From the NCBI RefSeq assembly GCF_049673105.1, contig NZ_JBATXG010000008.1, positions 62,001 to 126,000 of the forward strand: a DNA stretch of 64,000 nt, written 5' to 3'. Origin of the DNA: Castellaniella sp049673105 (GTDB lineage: Bacteria; Pseudomonadota; Gammaproteobacteria; Burkholderiales; Burkholderiaceae_B). Each line of letters starts with the position of its first letter. The stretch's first letter is position 1. Under the pieces are notes generated by a model that had not been told where the DNA came from, made no database searches, and saw only the letters and a list, made by a program, of their open reading frames with translations. The translations under genes were made by a program, and so were the position numbers. Below are positions 12,029-20,573 of this stretch, one piece after another.

Positions 12029-12114
12029 GCCGGTAGGGTGGTTCAGGTTTTTCAAAGGCCAACTTGCTACTATAACGCGCAGTCCCTGCTTATCCGACTG
12101 GAAATACGCCCCAC

Positions 12115-13317
12115 ATGACGTCATCCCGTTCTAAGACCCCCGCCTTGAAGCTGACCGCGTTGGAAAGGCGCAGCAGCATTGCGCTGGCGATGCTGTTTGC
12201 CGCCCGCATGCTGGGCTTGTTCCTGTTGACGCCGATCTTTGCCGTCGCCGCCGGTGCGCTGGTGGGCGGAGACGACCCGGTTCGCGTGGGTCTGGCGTTG
12301 GGCGCCTACGGCCTGACGCAGGCCGTGATGCAGATTCCCCTGGGCATGGCGTCCGACCGCTATGGGCGCCGTCCGATCATCGTGTTCGGCATGTTGCTGT
12401 TCGTCATCGGCGGCATCATCTGCGCCCTGACCAACGACGTGGACTGGGTCACCGTGGGGCGCGTGGTGCAAGGTTTGGGGGCCGTGTCGGCGGCCATCAC
12501 CGCCTGGATCGCCGACGCCACCCGGCCCGAAGTCCGTACCCGCGCCATGGCGATGGTGGGCGGGTCGATCGGGATTTCCTTTGCCCTGTCGCTGGTGTTG
12601 TCGCCCCTGCTGGTAGGGGAATTCGGCCTGTCCGGCCTGTTCTGGGCCATCAGCCTGTTGGGTTTCGTCTGCCTGCTGATCGCCATGTTCTTCGTGCCCG
12701 ATGTGCCCAAATCCGAGGCCGACATCATTCAGGCTACCCCGCACGACGTGCTCGCGCACCGCGACTTGCTGCGTCTGAATTTCGGCGTGTTCTGCCTGCA
12801 TTTCATCCTGATGGCGCTGTTCATGGTCGCGCCGGGCATGCTGGGGCGCCTGGGCGGCCTGGATTCCGGCAGCTTGTGGCAGGTTTACCTGCCGGTGATC
12901 CTGGCGTCCTTCGTGCTGATGGTGCCGGCGGTGTTCTATACCGAAACCCGCAAGGCGCATAAACCCGCTCTGGAATGGGCGGTGCTGGGCCTGGCCGTCA
13001 CCCTGGGCGCCTTGCCCTGGCTGATGGATTCCTTTGTCCTGGTGGTCATCGCCTTGGTCGGCTTTTTCGTCTGCTTCAATATTCTGGAAGCCTTGCAGCC
13101 TTCCCTGGTGTCGCGCGTGGCGCCGCCCGCCCTGAAAGGCCTGGCGCTGGGCTTTTACAACACGGCTCAGTCGCTGGGCGTGTTCGCAGGCGGCGTGTTG
13201 GGCGGCATTCTGGTGCGCACCAGCGGGCCGTCCATGGTGTTCTGGGTCAGCGCCATGCTGGCTGTGGTCTGGCTGTATACCGCCCGGGGATTCAAGGAAA
13301 TTCGGTCGGGGCGCTAG
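12115..13317 (+). CDS. MFS transporter (drug/metabolite exporter type)
   Basis: This 400-aa protein has about 12 hydrophobic segments. It carries the major facilitator loop motif GMASDRYGRRP after TM2 (residues about 78-88) and a GRVVQGLGAVSAAITAWIAD motif C-like stretch typical of antiporters. Substrate is unknown. It is divergent from uvrA with less than 90 bp between start codons. The uvrA-MFS-ssb neighbourhood is familiar from Bordetella-type genomes, but here a dpp operon sits between the MFS gene and ssb. The stop (13315-13317) is one base from the convergent dppF stop. Confidence 0.88.
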   Translation: MTSSRSKTPALKLTALERRSSIALAMLFAARMLGLFLLTPIFAVAAGALVGGDDPVRVGLALGAYGLTQAVMQIPLGMASDRYGRRPIIVFGMLLFVIGGIICALTNDVDWVTVGRVVQGLGAVSAAITAWIADATRPEVRTRAMAMVGGSIGISFALSLVLSPLLVGEFGLSGLFWAISLLGFVCLLIAMFFVPDVPKSEADIIQATPHDVLAHRDLLRLNFGVFCLHFILMALFMVAPGMLGRLGGLDSGSLWQVYLPVILASFVLMVPAVFYTETRKAHKPALEWAVLGLAVTLGALPWLMDSFVLVVIALVGFFVCFNILEALQPSLVSRVAPPALKGLALGFYNTAQSLGVFAGGVLGGILVRTSGPSMVFWVSAMLAVVWLYTARGFKEIRSGR

Positions 13318-13318
13318 A

Positions 13319-14335
13319 TCATTCCAGATCCTGTTCCACCGCATAACAGGCCACCAGTCGGCCACCCTGCATTTTCAGGGCGGGCAGGGCTTGGCGGCAG
13401 ACCGGCATGACGCGCGGGCAGCGGCTGCTGAACGGGCATCCGGGCGGCGGGTTCAGGGGACTGGGCAGTTCGCCGGAAATGCGGATGCGCTCGCCGTGGC
13501 CTTCCTGGTTCAGGCGCGGCGTGGCCGACAGCAAGGCCTGGGTGTAGGGATGCAGCGGTTGGCCGAAAATCGCGGCCTTGCTGCCCTGTTCGACCACGCG
13601 GCCCAGATACATCACCATGACCTCGTCGGCCAGGTGTTCCACCACCGACAGATCATGGGAAATGAAGACGTAGGACAGCCCCAGATCGCGCTGCAGGTCC
13701 TTCATCAGGTTCAGCACCTGCGCCCGCACGGACACGTCCAGGGCCGAGACGGCCTCGTCGGCGACCAGGATTTCCGGGTCCAGCATCAGGCCGCGCGCAA
13801 TGGCGATGCGCTGGCGCTGGCCGCCTGAGAACATGTGCGGGTAACGGCTGTAGTGTTCGGGCCGCAGGCCGACGAGTTCCATCATGGATTGCCCGCGCGC
13901 CTTGCGCTGGGCGGCATCCATGCTGGTGTTGATCAGCAGAGGTTCTTCCAGGATCGCGCTGATGCGTTTGCGCGGGTTCAGCGAGGCATAAGGGTTCTGG
14001 AAGATGATCTGGATCTTCTGGCGGCGCAGGCGCGTCAGTTCCGGGCTGGTCTGGGACACATCCTGGCCGCGATACAGCAACTGGCCCGCCGTGGGCGGCT
14101 CGATCATGGTCAGCACCCTGGCCAGCGTCGATTTGCCGCAGCCGGATTCGCCGACCACCGCCAGCGTCTTGCCCGCCTGCAGGGAAAAGGAGACGCCGTC
14201 CAGCGCCTTGACGGAGCGCTTCGGCTTCAGAAATCCGGTCTGGACGGGGTAATGGCGTTTCAGGTCGACGGCTTGCAAGACAATGTCGTGGCCGGCGGCG
14301 GTCGTGTCTGCGGAAGGGGAAGGCGTGGCGTTCAT
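13319..14335 (-). CDS. dppF: Dipeptide ABC transporter ATPase DppF
   Basis: This 338-aa oligo/dipeptide transporter ATPase has Walker A GESGCGKST, signature FSGGQRQRIAIARGL, Walker B ILVADEAVSALD and the C-terminal oligopeptide/Fe-S-type motif with GCPFSSRCPRVMPVC. The chosen start (14335, MNATPSPSADTT) overlaps the dppD stop by 4 nt. An ATG at 14395 would extend deep into dppD. It is the last gene of dppABCDF and ends 1 nt from the convergent MFS stop. Confidence 0.93.
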   Translation of the reverse strand: MNATPSPSADTTAAGHDIVLQAVDLKRHYPVQTGFLKPKRSVKALDGVSFSLQAGKTLAVVGESGCGKSTLARVLTMIEPPTAGQLLYRGQDVSQTSPELTRLRRQKIQIIFQNPYASLNPRKRISAILEEPLLINTSMDAAQRKARGQSMMELVGLRPEHYSRYPHMFSGGQRQRIAIARGLMLDPEILVADEAVSALDVSVRAQVLNLMKDLQRDLGLSYVFISHDLSVVEHLADEVMVMYLGRVVEQGSKAAIFGQPLHPYTQALLSATPRLNQEGHGERIRISGELPSPLNPPPGCPFSSRCPRVMPVCRQALPALKMQGGRLVACYAVEQDLE

Positions 14336-15327
14336 GCGGAAATCTCGGTGGACTGCCCGGTCGGCAGGCCCTGATCGTCCAGTGGGTAGTGGCATTTCAC
14401 TTGCCGGTCTTCGTGGCCGTGCAGGGCGGGCTCTTCCTGGCGGCAGTGTTCGGTGGCATAGGGGCAGCGGGGGCTCAGCAGACAGCCTTGCGGGCGGTCG
14501 TAGCGCCCCGGCACGACGCCGGGCAGGGACACCAGGCGATCCGAATCCCGGGAAAATTCAGGCAGAGCGCGCAGCAATGCCTGCGTGTAGGGGTGGCGGG
14601 GGCGGCGGAAAATGTCTTTGGCCGGGCCGGATTCGACGATCTGCCCGGCGTACATCACCAGAATACGGTCCGCCGCCTGGGCGACCAGGGCCAGGTCGTG
14701 GGTGATCAGCACCAGGCCCAGACCTTGCTGTCGCTGCAGCGACAGCAGCAGATCCATGATCTGCGCCTGGATGGTCACGTCCAGCGCGGTGGTGGGCTCG
14801 TCGGCGATCAGCAGGCGGGGGTTGCAGGCAATAGCCATGGCGATCATCACGCGCTGGCTCATGCCGCCTGACAATTGGTGCGGATAGGCTTTCAGACGGG
14901 ACGCCGGATCCGGGATGCCGACCTGTTCCAGCAGCTCCAGCACCCGCGCCCGTTGCGCGCGCCGCGACCCGCCGTTGTGCGCCTGCAGCGCCTCGGCGAT
15001 CTGGTATTCGACGGTGTAACAGGGGTTCAGGCTGGTCATGGGGTCCTGAAAAATCATGGACACCTGTGACCCGACGATTGCACGGCGCTTTTTTTCCGGC
15101 AAGGACAGCAGGTCCTGGCCCTCGAAGCGCAGCGCGTCCGCCTGGACGCGGCCTGGAAAATCGATCAGCCCCATCAGCGCCAGGGAACTGACGGATTTGC
15201 CGGACCCCGATTCGCCGACCAGGCCGACGACTTCGCCGGCGTTGACGTGATAGCTGATGCGGTCGACCGCCTTGAAAGGCGCCGATTCGTCACCGAAATG
15301 CACGGACAGATTGGAAACTTCCAGCAT
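14332..15327 (-). CDS. dppD: Dipeptide ABC transporter ATPase DppD
   Basis: This 331-aa ATPase is the partner of DppF. It has Walker A GESGSGKSV, signature LSGGMSQRVMIAMAI, Walker B LLIADEPTTALD, H-loop ITHDLAL and a C-terminal cysteine motif in GCLLSPRCPYATEHCRQ typical of the Opp/Dpp subfamily. The family name is assigned from operon position and sequence. The start is an ATG 13 nt after the dppC stop, and the 3' end overlaps dppF by 4 nt. Confidence 0.93.
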   Translation of the reverse strand: MLEVSNLSVHFGDESAPFKAVDRISYHVNAGEVVGLVGESGSGKSVSSLALMGLIDFPGRVQADALRFEGQDLLSLPEKKRRAIVGSQVSMIFQDPMTSLNPCYTVEYQIAEALQAHNGGSRRAQRARVLELLEQVGIPDPASRLKAYPHQLSGGMSQRVMIAMAIACNPRLLIADEPTTALDVTIQAQIMDLLLSLQRQQGLGLVLITHDLALVAQAADRILVMYAGQIVESGPAKDIFRRPRHPYTQALLRALPEFSRDSDRLVSLPGVVPGRYDRPQGCLLSPRCPYATEHCRQEEPALHGHEDRQVKCHYPLDDQGLPTGQSTEISA

Positions 15328-15340
15328 GATCCGTCCCTCC

Positions 15341-16231
15341 CTAGACTTTCAGGCGCGGGTCCAGCGCATCGCGCAGGCCGTCGCCCATCAGATTGAACGC
15401 CAGCACCGCCAGCAAGATCGCCAGGCCGGGAAAGGTCACGACCCACCAGGCGCTTTGGGCGAACTGCAGCACGTTGGCCAGCATGGTGCCCCATTCGGGG
15501 GTGGGCGGCTGGGCGCCCATGCCCAGAAAGCCCAGGGCGGCCATGTCCAGGATGGCATTCGAAAAACCCAGCGAGGCCTGCACGATCAGCGGCGCAAGGC
15601 AGTTGGGCAGGATGTTGATGAACATCTGCCGCCAGGCGCCGGCGCCGACCACGCGCGAGGCGATCACGTAATCACGAGTCATTTCGCGCAGCACGGCGGC
15701 GCGGCTCAGGCGCACATAGTGCGGCAGAGCGACGAAACTGAGCGCCAGGGATGCATTGACGATGGACGGCCCGAAGATCGCCACCAGCACCAGGGCCAGC
15801 AGCAGGCTGGGCAGGGCCAGCATGATGTCCACCATGCGCATGATGGTGATGTCCACCACGCCGCCTGTGTAGCCTGCCAGCACGCCAAAGAATATCCCCA
15901 GTACCAGCGACACGCTGACCACCAGAAAGCCCACCAGCAGCGACAGGCGCGCGCCGTGAATCAGGCGCGACAGGATGTCGCGGCCCACGTCGTCGGTGCC
16001 CAGGATGAACTGCCAGCTGCCGTCCGCGTGCCAGACCGGCGGCTGCAGCAGATGGTCGCGGAACTGCGCGGCGGGATCGTGCGGCGCAATCAGGTTGGCC
16101 GCAATGGCCACGAACAGCATCAGCAGGATGTAATACAGGCCGATCAGGGCGCCCCGATTGCGGGAAAAATCCTGCCAAAAGGATTTGAGCGGCCCCGGAG
16201 GGGCCGGCATGGAAGTCGTCAATTCGTTCAT
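15341..16231 (-). CDS. dppC: Dipeptide ABC transporter permease DppC
   Basis: This 296-aa inner-membrane permease begins MNELTTSMPAPPGPLKSFWQ. The N-terminal cytoplasmic segment is followed by TM1 GLYYILLMLFVAIAANLIAP. The binding-protein-dependent permease EAA-type loop is EMTRDYVIASRVVGAGAWRQ (near residue 190). The start at 16231 overlaps the dppB stop by 4 nt (ATGA). An open frame continues upstream to 16816, but that part reads antisense-like junk over dppB. Confidence 0.93.
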   Translation of the reverse strand: MNELTTSMPAPPGPLKSFWQDFSRNRGALIGLYYILLMLFVAIAANLIAPHDPAAQFRDHLLQPPVWHADGSWQFILGTDDVGRDILSRLIHGARLSLLVGFLVVSVSLVLGIFFGVLAGYTGGVVDITIMRMVDIMLALPSLLLALVLVAIFGPSIVNASLALSFVALPHYVRLSRAAVLREMTRDYVIASRVVGAGAWRQMFINILPNCLAPLIVQASLGFSNAILDMAALGFLGMGAQPPTPEWGTMLANVLQFAQSAWWVVTFPGLAILLAVLAFNLMGDGLRDALDPRLKV

Positions 16232-17256
16232 TTGCGCCCCTGTTGCTGACGGATCCGCGGGTCGGCCAGACCATAGAGGATATCGACGCACATGTTCACC
16301 AGAATGATCAGCGTGGCCACCATCAGCACGCCGCCCTGGACCACGGGATAGTCGCGCTGCGCCAAGCCCTGGATCAGCCAGCGGCCAACGCCGGGCCAGG
16401 AAAAAATGGTTTCGGTCAGGATGGCGCCGACCATCAGCACGCCAACTTGCAGGCCGATCACCGTGAGAACCGGCAGCAGCGCGTTGCGCAGAGCGTGCAC
16501 CACCACGACACGCAAGCGCGACAGCCCTTTGGCGCGCGCGGTGCGGATGTAGTCTTCGTTCAGGACTTCCAGCATGGACGAGCGCGTCATGCGCACGATC
16601 ACCGCCAGCGGAATGGTGCCCAGGACAAACGCCGGCAGCATGATGTGGTGCAGCGCATCCAGAAAGTCGCCGGGCTCGCCAAACAGCAGCGTGTCGATCA
16701 GCATGAAGCCCGTCAGCGGATCGCTGGGGTCCAGAAACAGCGCGGCGCTGACGCGCCCCGAGACCGGCATCAGATCCAGTTGCACCGAGACCAGCATGAT
16801 CAGCATCAGGCCCCACCAGAACACCGGCATGGAATAGCCCGTCAGGGCCGCTGTGATGGATACATGATCAAACCAGGAACCGCGTTTGACGGCTGCCAGC
16901 ACACCGACCGGAATGCCGATCGCCAGGGCGATGATCATGGCGATGATGCTGAGTTCCAGCGTGGCCTGGAAACGCGGCACGAATTCGGACCAGATGGGCT
17001 GGCGTGTGGTCAGCGAAGTGCCCAGGTCGCCATGCAGCACGTTCCAGATGTAGTGCATGTATTGCGTGCTGAGGGGCTGGTCCAGCCCCAGCTGGGTCAT
17101 CATGGCGGCGTGCTGTTCGGGGGACAAACCGCGTTCGCCTGCCATGATCAGCACCGGGTCGCCGGGGATCAAATGGATGAAGGCGAACGTCAGCAAGGTG
17201 ATGCCGATGAACGTCGGAATCGCCAATCCGACGCGTTTGAGAATGAAAGAGAGCAT
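16228..17256 (-). CDS. dppB: Dipeptide ABC transporter permease DppB
   Basis: This 342-aa permease has an N-terminal TM segment (ILKRVGLAIPTFIGITLLTF) followed by the conserved HLIPGDPV motif. The EAA loop is MLEVLNEDYIRTARAKGLSR, and the C-terminal TM is followed by LADPRIR, both hallmarks of DppB/OppB. It is the first permease of the operon, about 90 bp downstream of dppA, and a strong hairpin lies in that gap (17301-17326). Confidence 0.93.
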   Translation of the reverse strand: MLSFILKRVGLAIPTFIGITLLTFAFIHLIPGDPVLIMAGERGLSPEQHAAMMTQLGLDQPLSTQYMHYIWNVLHGDLGTSLTTRQPIWSEFVPRFQATLELSIIAMIIALAIGIPVGVLAAVKRGSWFDHVSITAALTGYSMPVFWWGLMLIMLVSVQLDLMPVSGRVSAALFLDPSDPLTGFMLIDTLLFGEPGDFLDALHHIMLPAFVLGTIPLAVIVRMTRSSMLEVLNEDYIRTARAKGLSRLRVVVVHALRNALLPVLTVIGLQVGVLMVGAILTETIFSWPGVGRWLIQGLAQRDYPVVQGGVLMVATLIILVNMCVDILYGLADPRIRQQQGRK

Positions 17257-17300
17257 GGGGCAAGGTGTGTGGAGTACCGCAGTCCTGTTGCGGCTGCGGT

Positions 17301-17326
17301 CGGGCCTCGGACGGTGCCGAGGCCCG
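17301..17326 (-). other. Intercistronic hairpin between dppA and dppB
   Basis: CGGGCCTCGG (17301-17310) pairs perfectly with CCGAGGCCCG (17317-17326) around a 6-nt loop. No T-run follows on the minus strand, so it is not a standard terminator. A very stable stem just after a binding-protein gene usually protects the upstream mRNA from 3' exonucleases and leaves dppA in excess over dppBCDF. That role is inferred. Confidence 0.6.
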
Positions 17327-17346
17327 GATCAGGTCAATGCGAGGGC

Positions 17347-18945
17347 TTATTTACCCAGGCTGACGTGGTCGAAGATATGACGGCCCACGGGGGACACAGT
17401 GTAGCCTTGCACGTTTTTGCGCAGGGGTTCGAACACCGTGGAGTGCGCAATCATGACCGCAGGCGCCTGTTCATGCATGACGACCTGAGCCTGTTTGTAC
17501 AGTTCGACGCGTTTCGCGTGGTCGGACGTGGTCCGCGCCGGCTGGATCAGGTCCTCGAAGGGCTTGTAGCACCAGCGGGAATAGTTCGAACCATTCTGGG
17601 CCGCCGCGCAGCTGAACAGCGTGGCCAGGAAGTTGTCCGGGTCGCCGTTGTCACCCGTCCAGCCGATCAGCATGGTCTGGTGTTCGCCGTTTTTCGTGCG
17701 CTTCAGGTATTCGCCCCATTCGTAGGACACGATTTTTGCCTTGACGCCGATCTTTGCCCAGTCGGACTGGATCATTTCGGCCATGCGGCGCGCGTTCGGG
17801 TTGTAGGGGCGCTGCACGGGCATGGCCCACAGGTCGGTTTCAAAGCCGTCGGGGTAGCCGGCTTCGGCCAGCAGGGCCTTGGCCTTGGCGATGTCGTGCG
17901 GCCAATCCTGCACAGCGTCGTTGTAGCTCCACATGGTGGGCGGCAGCAGGTTCTTTGCCGGCTGACCAGCGCCCTGGAAGACGGCCTTGATGATGGCCGG
18001 CTTATCGATCGCCATGGACAGGGCCTGGCGCACCTTGACGTCGGTGAAGGGTTTCTTTTCCGTGTTGAACGACAGATAGCCCACGTTCAGACCCGCTTGT
18101 TCCAGCAGCTGGATGTCTTTGTTCGCGCGGATGGAGTCCAGGTCGGCCGGATTGGGGTAGGGCATGGACTGGCATTCGTCTTTCTGCAGCTTGGCGTAGC
18201 GCACGGATGCGTCCGGCGTAATGGCGAAGACCAGGCGGTCGACTTTGGCCTTGTCGCCCCAGTACGCCGTGTTGGCCTTGTACAGGATGCGGGCGTCTTT
18301 CTGGTAGGTGACGAATTCGAACGGGCCGGTGCCGATCGGGTCGGTATCGACCTTGGTCGGGGTGTTGGCCTTCATCATGGCATCGGCGTATTCAGCCGAA
18401 TAGACGGATGCGAAATCCATGCCCAGATTGGCGATGAAGGGGGCTTCGGGGCGCGTCAGCACAAAGCGCACCGTGTGATCATCGACCTTTTCAACTTTGT
18501 CGATCAGCTTGTCCATGCCCATGCCATTGAAATACTGGTACGAGCCGTTGGAGACCTTGTGGTAGGGGTGATCGGCGTTTTTCTGGCGCTGAAATGTGAA
18601 CAGCACGTCGTCCGCGTTGAAATCGCGGGTCGGCTTGAAGGTCTTGTTGGAATGGAACTTCACGCCTTTGCGCAGGTGGAAGGTATAGGTCTTGCCGTCT
18701 TCGCTGACGTCCCAGGATTCGGCCAGGCCCGGAATGATTTCCGTCGTACCGGCTTTGAATTCGACCAGGCGATCAAAGATCGGGTGCGTGGCGTCGTTGG
18801 TGGTGCCTGCCGTGAAGAACGAAGCGTTGAAGCCTTCGGGGGAGCCTTCAGAGCAGTAAACATAGGTGGTCGTGGCTGCCTGGGCGGAGCCGACCGCCAG
18901 CGCCAGAGAAATCAGGGACAGACCCAGTGCGTGTTTTGAAATCAT
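17347..18945 (-). CDS. dppA: Periplasmic dipeptide-binding protein DppA
   Basis: This is a 532-aa family 5 solute-binding protein. The signal peptide MISKHALGLSLISLALAVGSAQA precedes TTTYVYCSEGSPEGFN, and the body closely follows E. coli DppA with segments such as ITPDASVRYAKLQKDECQ and WAMPVQRPYNPNARRMAEMI. It binds di- and tripeptides in the periplasm. The start at 18945 is preferred because a full AGGAGG (complement of 18951-18956) lies 5 nt upstream; ATG 18948 is too close and 18990 has no such site. It is the first gene of dppABCDF, with a long palindromic element about 90 nt upstream. Confidence 0.95.
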   Translation of the reverse strand: MISKHALGLSLISLALAVGSAQAATTTYVYCSEGSPEGFNASFFTAGTTNDATHPIFDRLVEFKAGTTEIIPGLAESWDVSEDGKTYTFHLRKGVKFHSNKTFKPTRDFNADDVLFTFQRQKNADHPYHKVSNGSYQYFNGMGMDKLIDKVEKVDDHTVRFVLTRPEAPFIANLGMDFASVYSAEYADAMMKANTPTKVDTDPIGTGPFEFVTYQKDARILYKANTAYWGDKAKVDRLVFAITPDASVRYAKLQKDECQSMPYPNPADLDSIRANKDIQLLEQAGLNVGYLSFNTEKKPFTDVKVRQALSMAIDKPAIIKAVFQGAGQPAKNLLPPTMWSYNDAVQDWPHDIAKAKALLAEAGYPDGFETDLWAMPVQRPYNPNARRMAEMIQSDWAKIGVKAKIVSYEWGEYLKRTKNGEHQTMLIGWTGDNGDPDNFLATLFSCAAAQNGSNYSRWCYKPFEDLIQPARTTSDHAKRVELYKQAQVVMHEQAPAVMIAHSTVFEPLRKNVQGYTVSPVGRHIFDHVSLGK

Positions 18946-19311
18946 CATTTCCTCCTCGCATGAATGCGTGAATTTGCGTGAACATAGCATGAAACACTGC
19001 TTGAGCCGTAGTGTTCAGGCATCCAGGATTACCCGAACCAGCAAATACGCAACTTTTGGAAAGTGGCGTGTTTGCTGGGCCTAGACGTTTTTTGCCGATT
19101 TTTGAAAAGATCGGATATGGGCGATGATGCATGCCTGGGTGTTACCTGATCGGTGCTGCGGGTTGCCCATTCTCTGGTTGTGGTGCGCCATTTTTCGGCA
19201 GGGGTAAACCCGTTTGGACAATTCTGTCCATCTGGTACCATTTGGTGGCCTCGGGGCCGCCAAATCCCCGATAATGGCAGCTACATCGTTCACCATCACA
19301 GGATTCCCACC
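18946..19311. promoter_or_regulatory. Divergent control region dppA / ssb
   Basis: This is 366 bp without a supported gene. It must carry the dppA promoter (minus) and the ssb promoter (plus). Visible structure includes a 41-nt palindrome at 19038-19078, a smaller CCGAT/ATCGG repeat at 19095-19114, an inverted repeat GGACA/TGTCC near 19216-19229, and a stem ATTTGGTGGCC/GGCCGCCAAAT (19240-19265, one G-T pair) in the probable ssb leader. I see no LexA-type CTGT-N8-ACAG box here. Confidence 0.5.
19038..19078. repeat. 41-nt near-perfect palindrome in the dppA leader
   Basis: CCAGCAAATACGC (19038-19050) is the inverted match of GCGTGTTTGCTGG (19066-19078) at 12 of 13 positions. Inside, ACTTT/AAAGT (19052-19056 and 19060-19064) closes a 3-nt loop. 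In RNA this is one long hairpin in the dppA leader. As DNA it could be a dimeric regulator site or a REP-like element. On the plus strand a T6 run begins about 10 nt downstream, which is too far for a clean terminator. Confidence 0.6.
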
Positions 19312-19797
19312 ATGGCCTCAGTCAACAAAGTCATTCTCGTCGGCAATCTGGGGCGCGACCCGGAAGTGCGTTACAGCCCCGATGGCGCCGCTATTTGCAA
19401 TGTGTCCATCGCTACCACCAGCACCTGGAAGGACAAGGCCAGCGGCGAACGCCGCGAAGAAACCGAATGGCACCGCGTGGTGTTTTACAACCGTCTGGCT
19501 GAAATCGCCGGCGAATACTTGCGCAAGGGCCGTTCCGTCTACGTGGAAGGCCGCCTGAAAACCCGCAAATGGCAGGACAAGGAAACCGGCGCCGACCGCT
19601 ACAGCACCGACATCGTGGCCGACCAGATGCAGATGCTTGGCGGCCGCGAAGGCGGCGAATCGGCAGGCGGCGGCGATGCCGGCGGTTTTTCGCAGGCTCC
19701 CGCCCCCCGCCGCGCTCCGCAGCAACAGCGTCCCGCCGCTCCGGCAGCGGCTCCGGCCAGCAATCTGGCGGATATGGACGACGACATTCCGTTTTAA
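19312..19797 (+). CDS. ssb: Single-stranded DNA-binding protein SSB
   Basis: This 161-aa protein has an N-terminal OB-fold (MASVNKVILVGNLGRDPEVR, then WHRVVFYNRLAEIAGEYLRKG). A glycine/proline/alanine-rich linker follows, and the acidic tip is DMDDDIPF, which recruits repair and replication proteins. The start at 19312 is fixed by homology; the frame stays open upstream to 19153 without conserved sequence. SSB supports replication and SOS repair, which fits the nearby uvrA and imuAB-dnaE2 genes. An intrinsic terminator follows at 19831. Confidence 0.97.
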   Translation: MASVNKVILVGNLGRDPEVRYSPDGAAICNVSIATTSTWKDKASGERREETEWHRVVFYNRLAEIAGEYLRKGRSVYVEGRLKTRKWQDKETGADRYSTDIVADQMQMLGGREGGESAGGGDAGGFSQAPAPRRAPQQQRPAAPAAAPASNLADMDDDIPF

Positions 19798-19830
19798 AAC
19801 ATCCTGCAGCCTGTACGCGTGTGCACTCAC

Positions 19831-19867
19831 ATCCCCGGCCAACCTTGTTCGCCGGGGATTGTTATTT
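19831..19867 (+). terminator. Intrinsic terminator after ssb
   Basis: ATCCCCGGC (19831-19839) pairs perfectly with GCCGGGGAT (19851-19859) around an 11-nt loop and is followed by TGTTATTT. It lies 34 nt past the ssb stop and separates ssb from the toxin-antitoxin pair. Confidence 0.75.
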
Positions 19868-19955
19868 CACAGTGACCCCATGGGGCTGCGCGCCTTGTTT
19901 TTGTATTGTTTATTGATTAAATTGAATACATCGTCGGCGCATCCGGAACCTTGAT

Positions 19956-20210
19956 ATGTCCCAAACCACAACGATGACCGTTCGCCTCAATGGCTCGTTA
20001 AGCGATTTTGTGGCGTCCAATGTGGGCGAATACGGCGCCTACGACAACGTCAGCGAATACGTGCGGGATCTGATCCGTCGAGATCAGGAACGCGCGGAAG
20101 CAGCCGCGTTTGATCGGCTCAAGGCCGAATTGCAGCATGCTTTTGCTGCGCCGGAAGCCTCTTATCAGCCGCTGACTGCGGCGGCAGTCATCCAGCGCAA
20201 CAAGGCATGA
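19956..20210 (+). CDS. parD: ParD-type antitoxin
   Basis: This 84-aa protein has an N-terminal ribbon-helix-helix DNA-binding region (TMTVRLNGSLSDFVASNV, then YDNVSEYVRDLIRRD) and a C-terminal tail (AAFDRLKAELQHAF) that would bind and neutralise the toxin. The toxin gene starts 3 nt after its stop. ParD proteins repress their own promoter, so 19868-19955 probably contains the operator, but no palindrome stands out there. Confidence 0.85.
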   Translation: MSQTTTMTVRLNGSLSDFVASNVGEYGAYDNVSEYVRDLIRRDQERAEAAAFDRLKAELQHAFAAPEASYQPLTAAAVIQRNKA

Positions 20211-20213
20211 CGC

Positions 20214-20528
20214 GTGGCTCAGGTGCGTGTTCAGGCGGCGGCGTCCTATCGGATTGACCAGATCTATCGCTATACACGCGACAGATGGGGAGAACAGCAG
20301 GCGGATCGCTATGTCACGGGACTCTTCCAGGCGTTTGCCGGGATAGATGCCCATGCTGTGGTGTCGCGACCGGTGCCTGCCGAATTCGCAGTGGACGGGT
20401 ATTTCTTCCGTTATGAACGGCATGTCGTCTATTGGCGCAGGCTGTCGGACGGCGATATCGGTATCGTGACGATCTTGCACGAAAAAATGCACCAGATCAG
20501 GCGCTTCCAGGAAGATTTTGGCATGTGA
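20214..20528 (+). CDS. parE: ParE-type toxin
   Basis: This 104-aa RelE/ParE superfamily toxin starts at GTG (MAQVRVQAAASYRIDQIYRYT). Conserved features are the early YRYTRDRWGEQQADRY helix region and the C-terminal strand pattern FRYERHVVYWRRL..IGIVTILHEKMH. ParE toxins generally target DNA gyrase. The frame is intact. The pair is inserted between ssb and the SOS cassette. Its stop is only 8 bp from the LexA box of imuA, so read-through could reach the mutagenesis genes. Confidence 0.85.
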   Translation: MAQVRVQAAASYRIDQIYRYTRDRWGEQQADRYVTGLFQAFAGIDAHAVVSRPVPAEFAVDGYFFRYERHVVYWRRLSDGDIGIVTILHEKMHQIRRFQEDFGM

Positions 20529-20536
20529 TCCAAATA

Positions 20537-20552
20537 CTGTATATTCATACAG
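20537..20552 (+). promoter_or_regulatory. LexA (SOS) box upstream of imuA
   Basis: CTGTATATTCATACAG fits the E. coli-type LexA consensus CTGT-N8-ACAG with an AT-rich centre. Flanking TA on each side extends the symmetry to the 20-bp consensus form. It ends 21 nt before the imuA start codon. The imuA-imuB-dnaE2 operon should therefore be repressed by LexA and induced by DNA damage. Confidence 0.9.
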
Positions 20553-20573
20553 TATTAAAATCGCTTTCCTGCC

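Noticed and set aside
12029..12114. Possible LexA box between uvrA and the MFS gene
   Set aside because: uvrA is SOS-regulated in E. coli, but no CTGT-N8-ACAG arrangement is present in this region.
16243..18939. 898-codon plus-strand open frame opposite dppB and dppA
   Set aside because: It is complementary to well-conserved transporter genes; its composition is repetitive His/Gln/Asp/Val with no motif.
19095..19114. CCGAT/ATCGG repeat with inner T and A runs as a possible terminator
   Set aside because: On neither strand is the stem followed by a T-run, and the stem is only 5 bp before mismatches.
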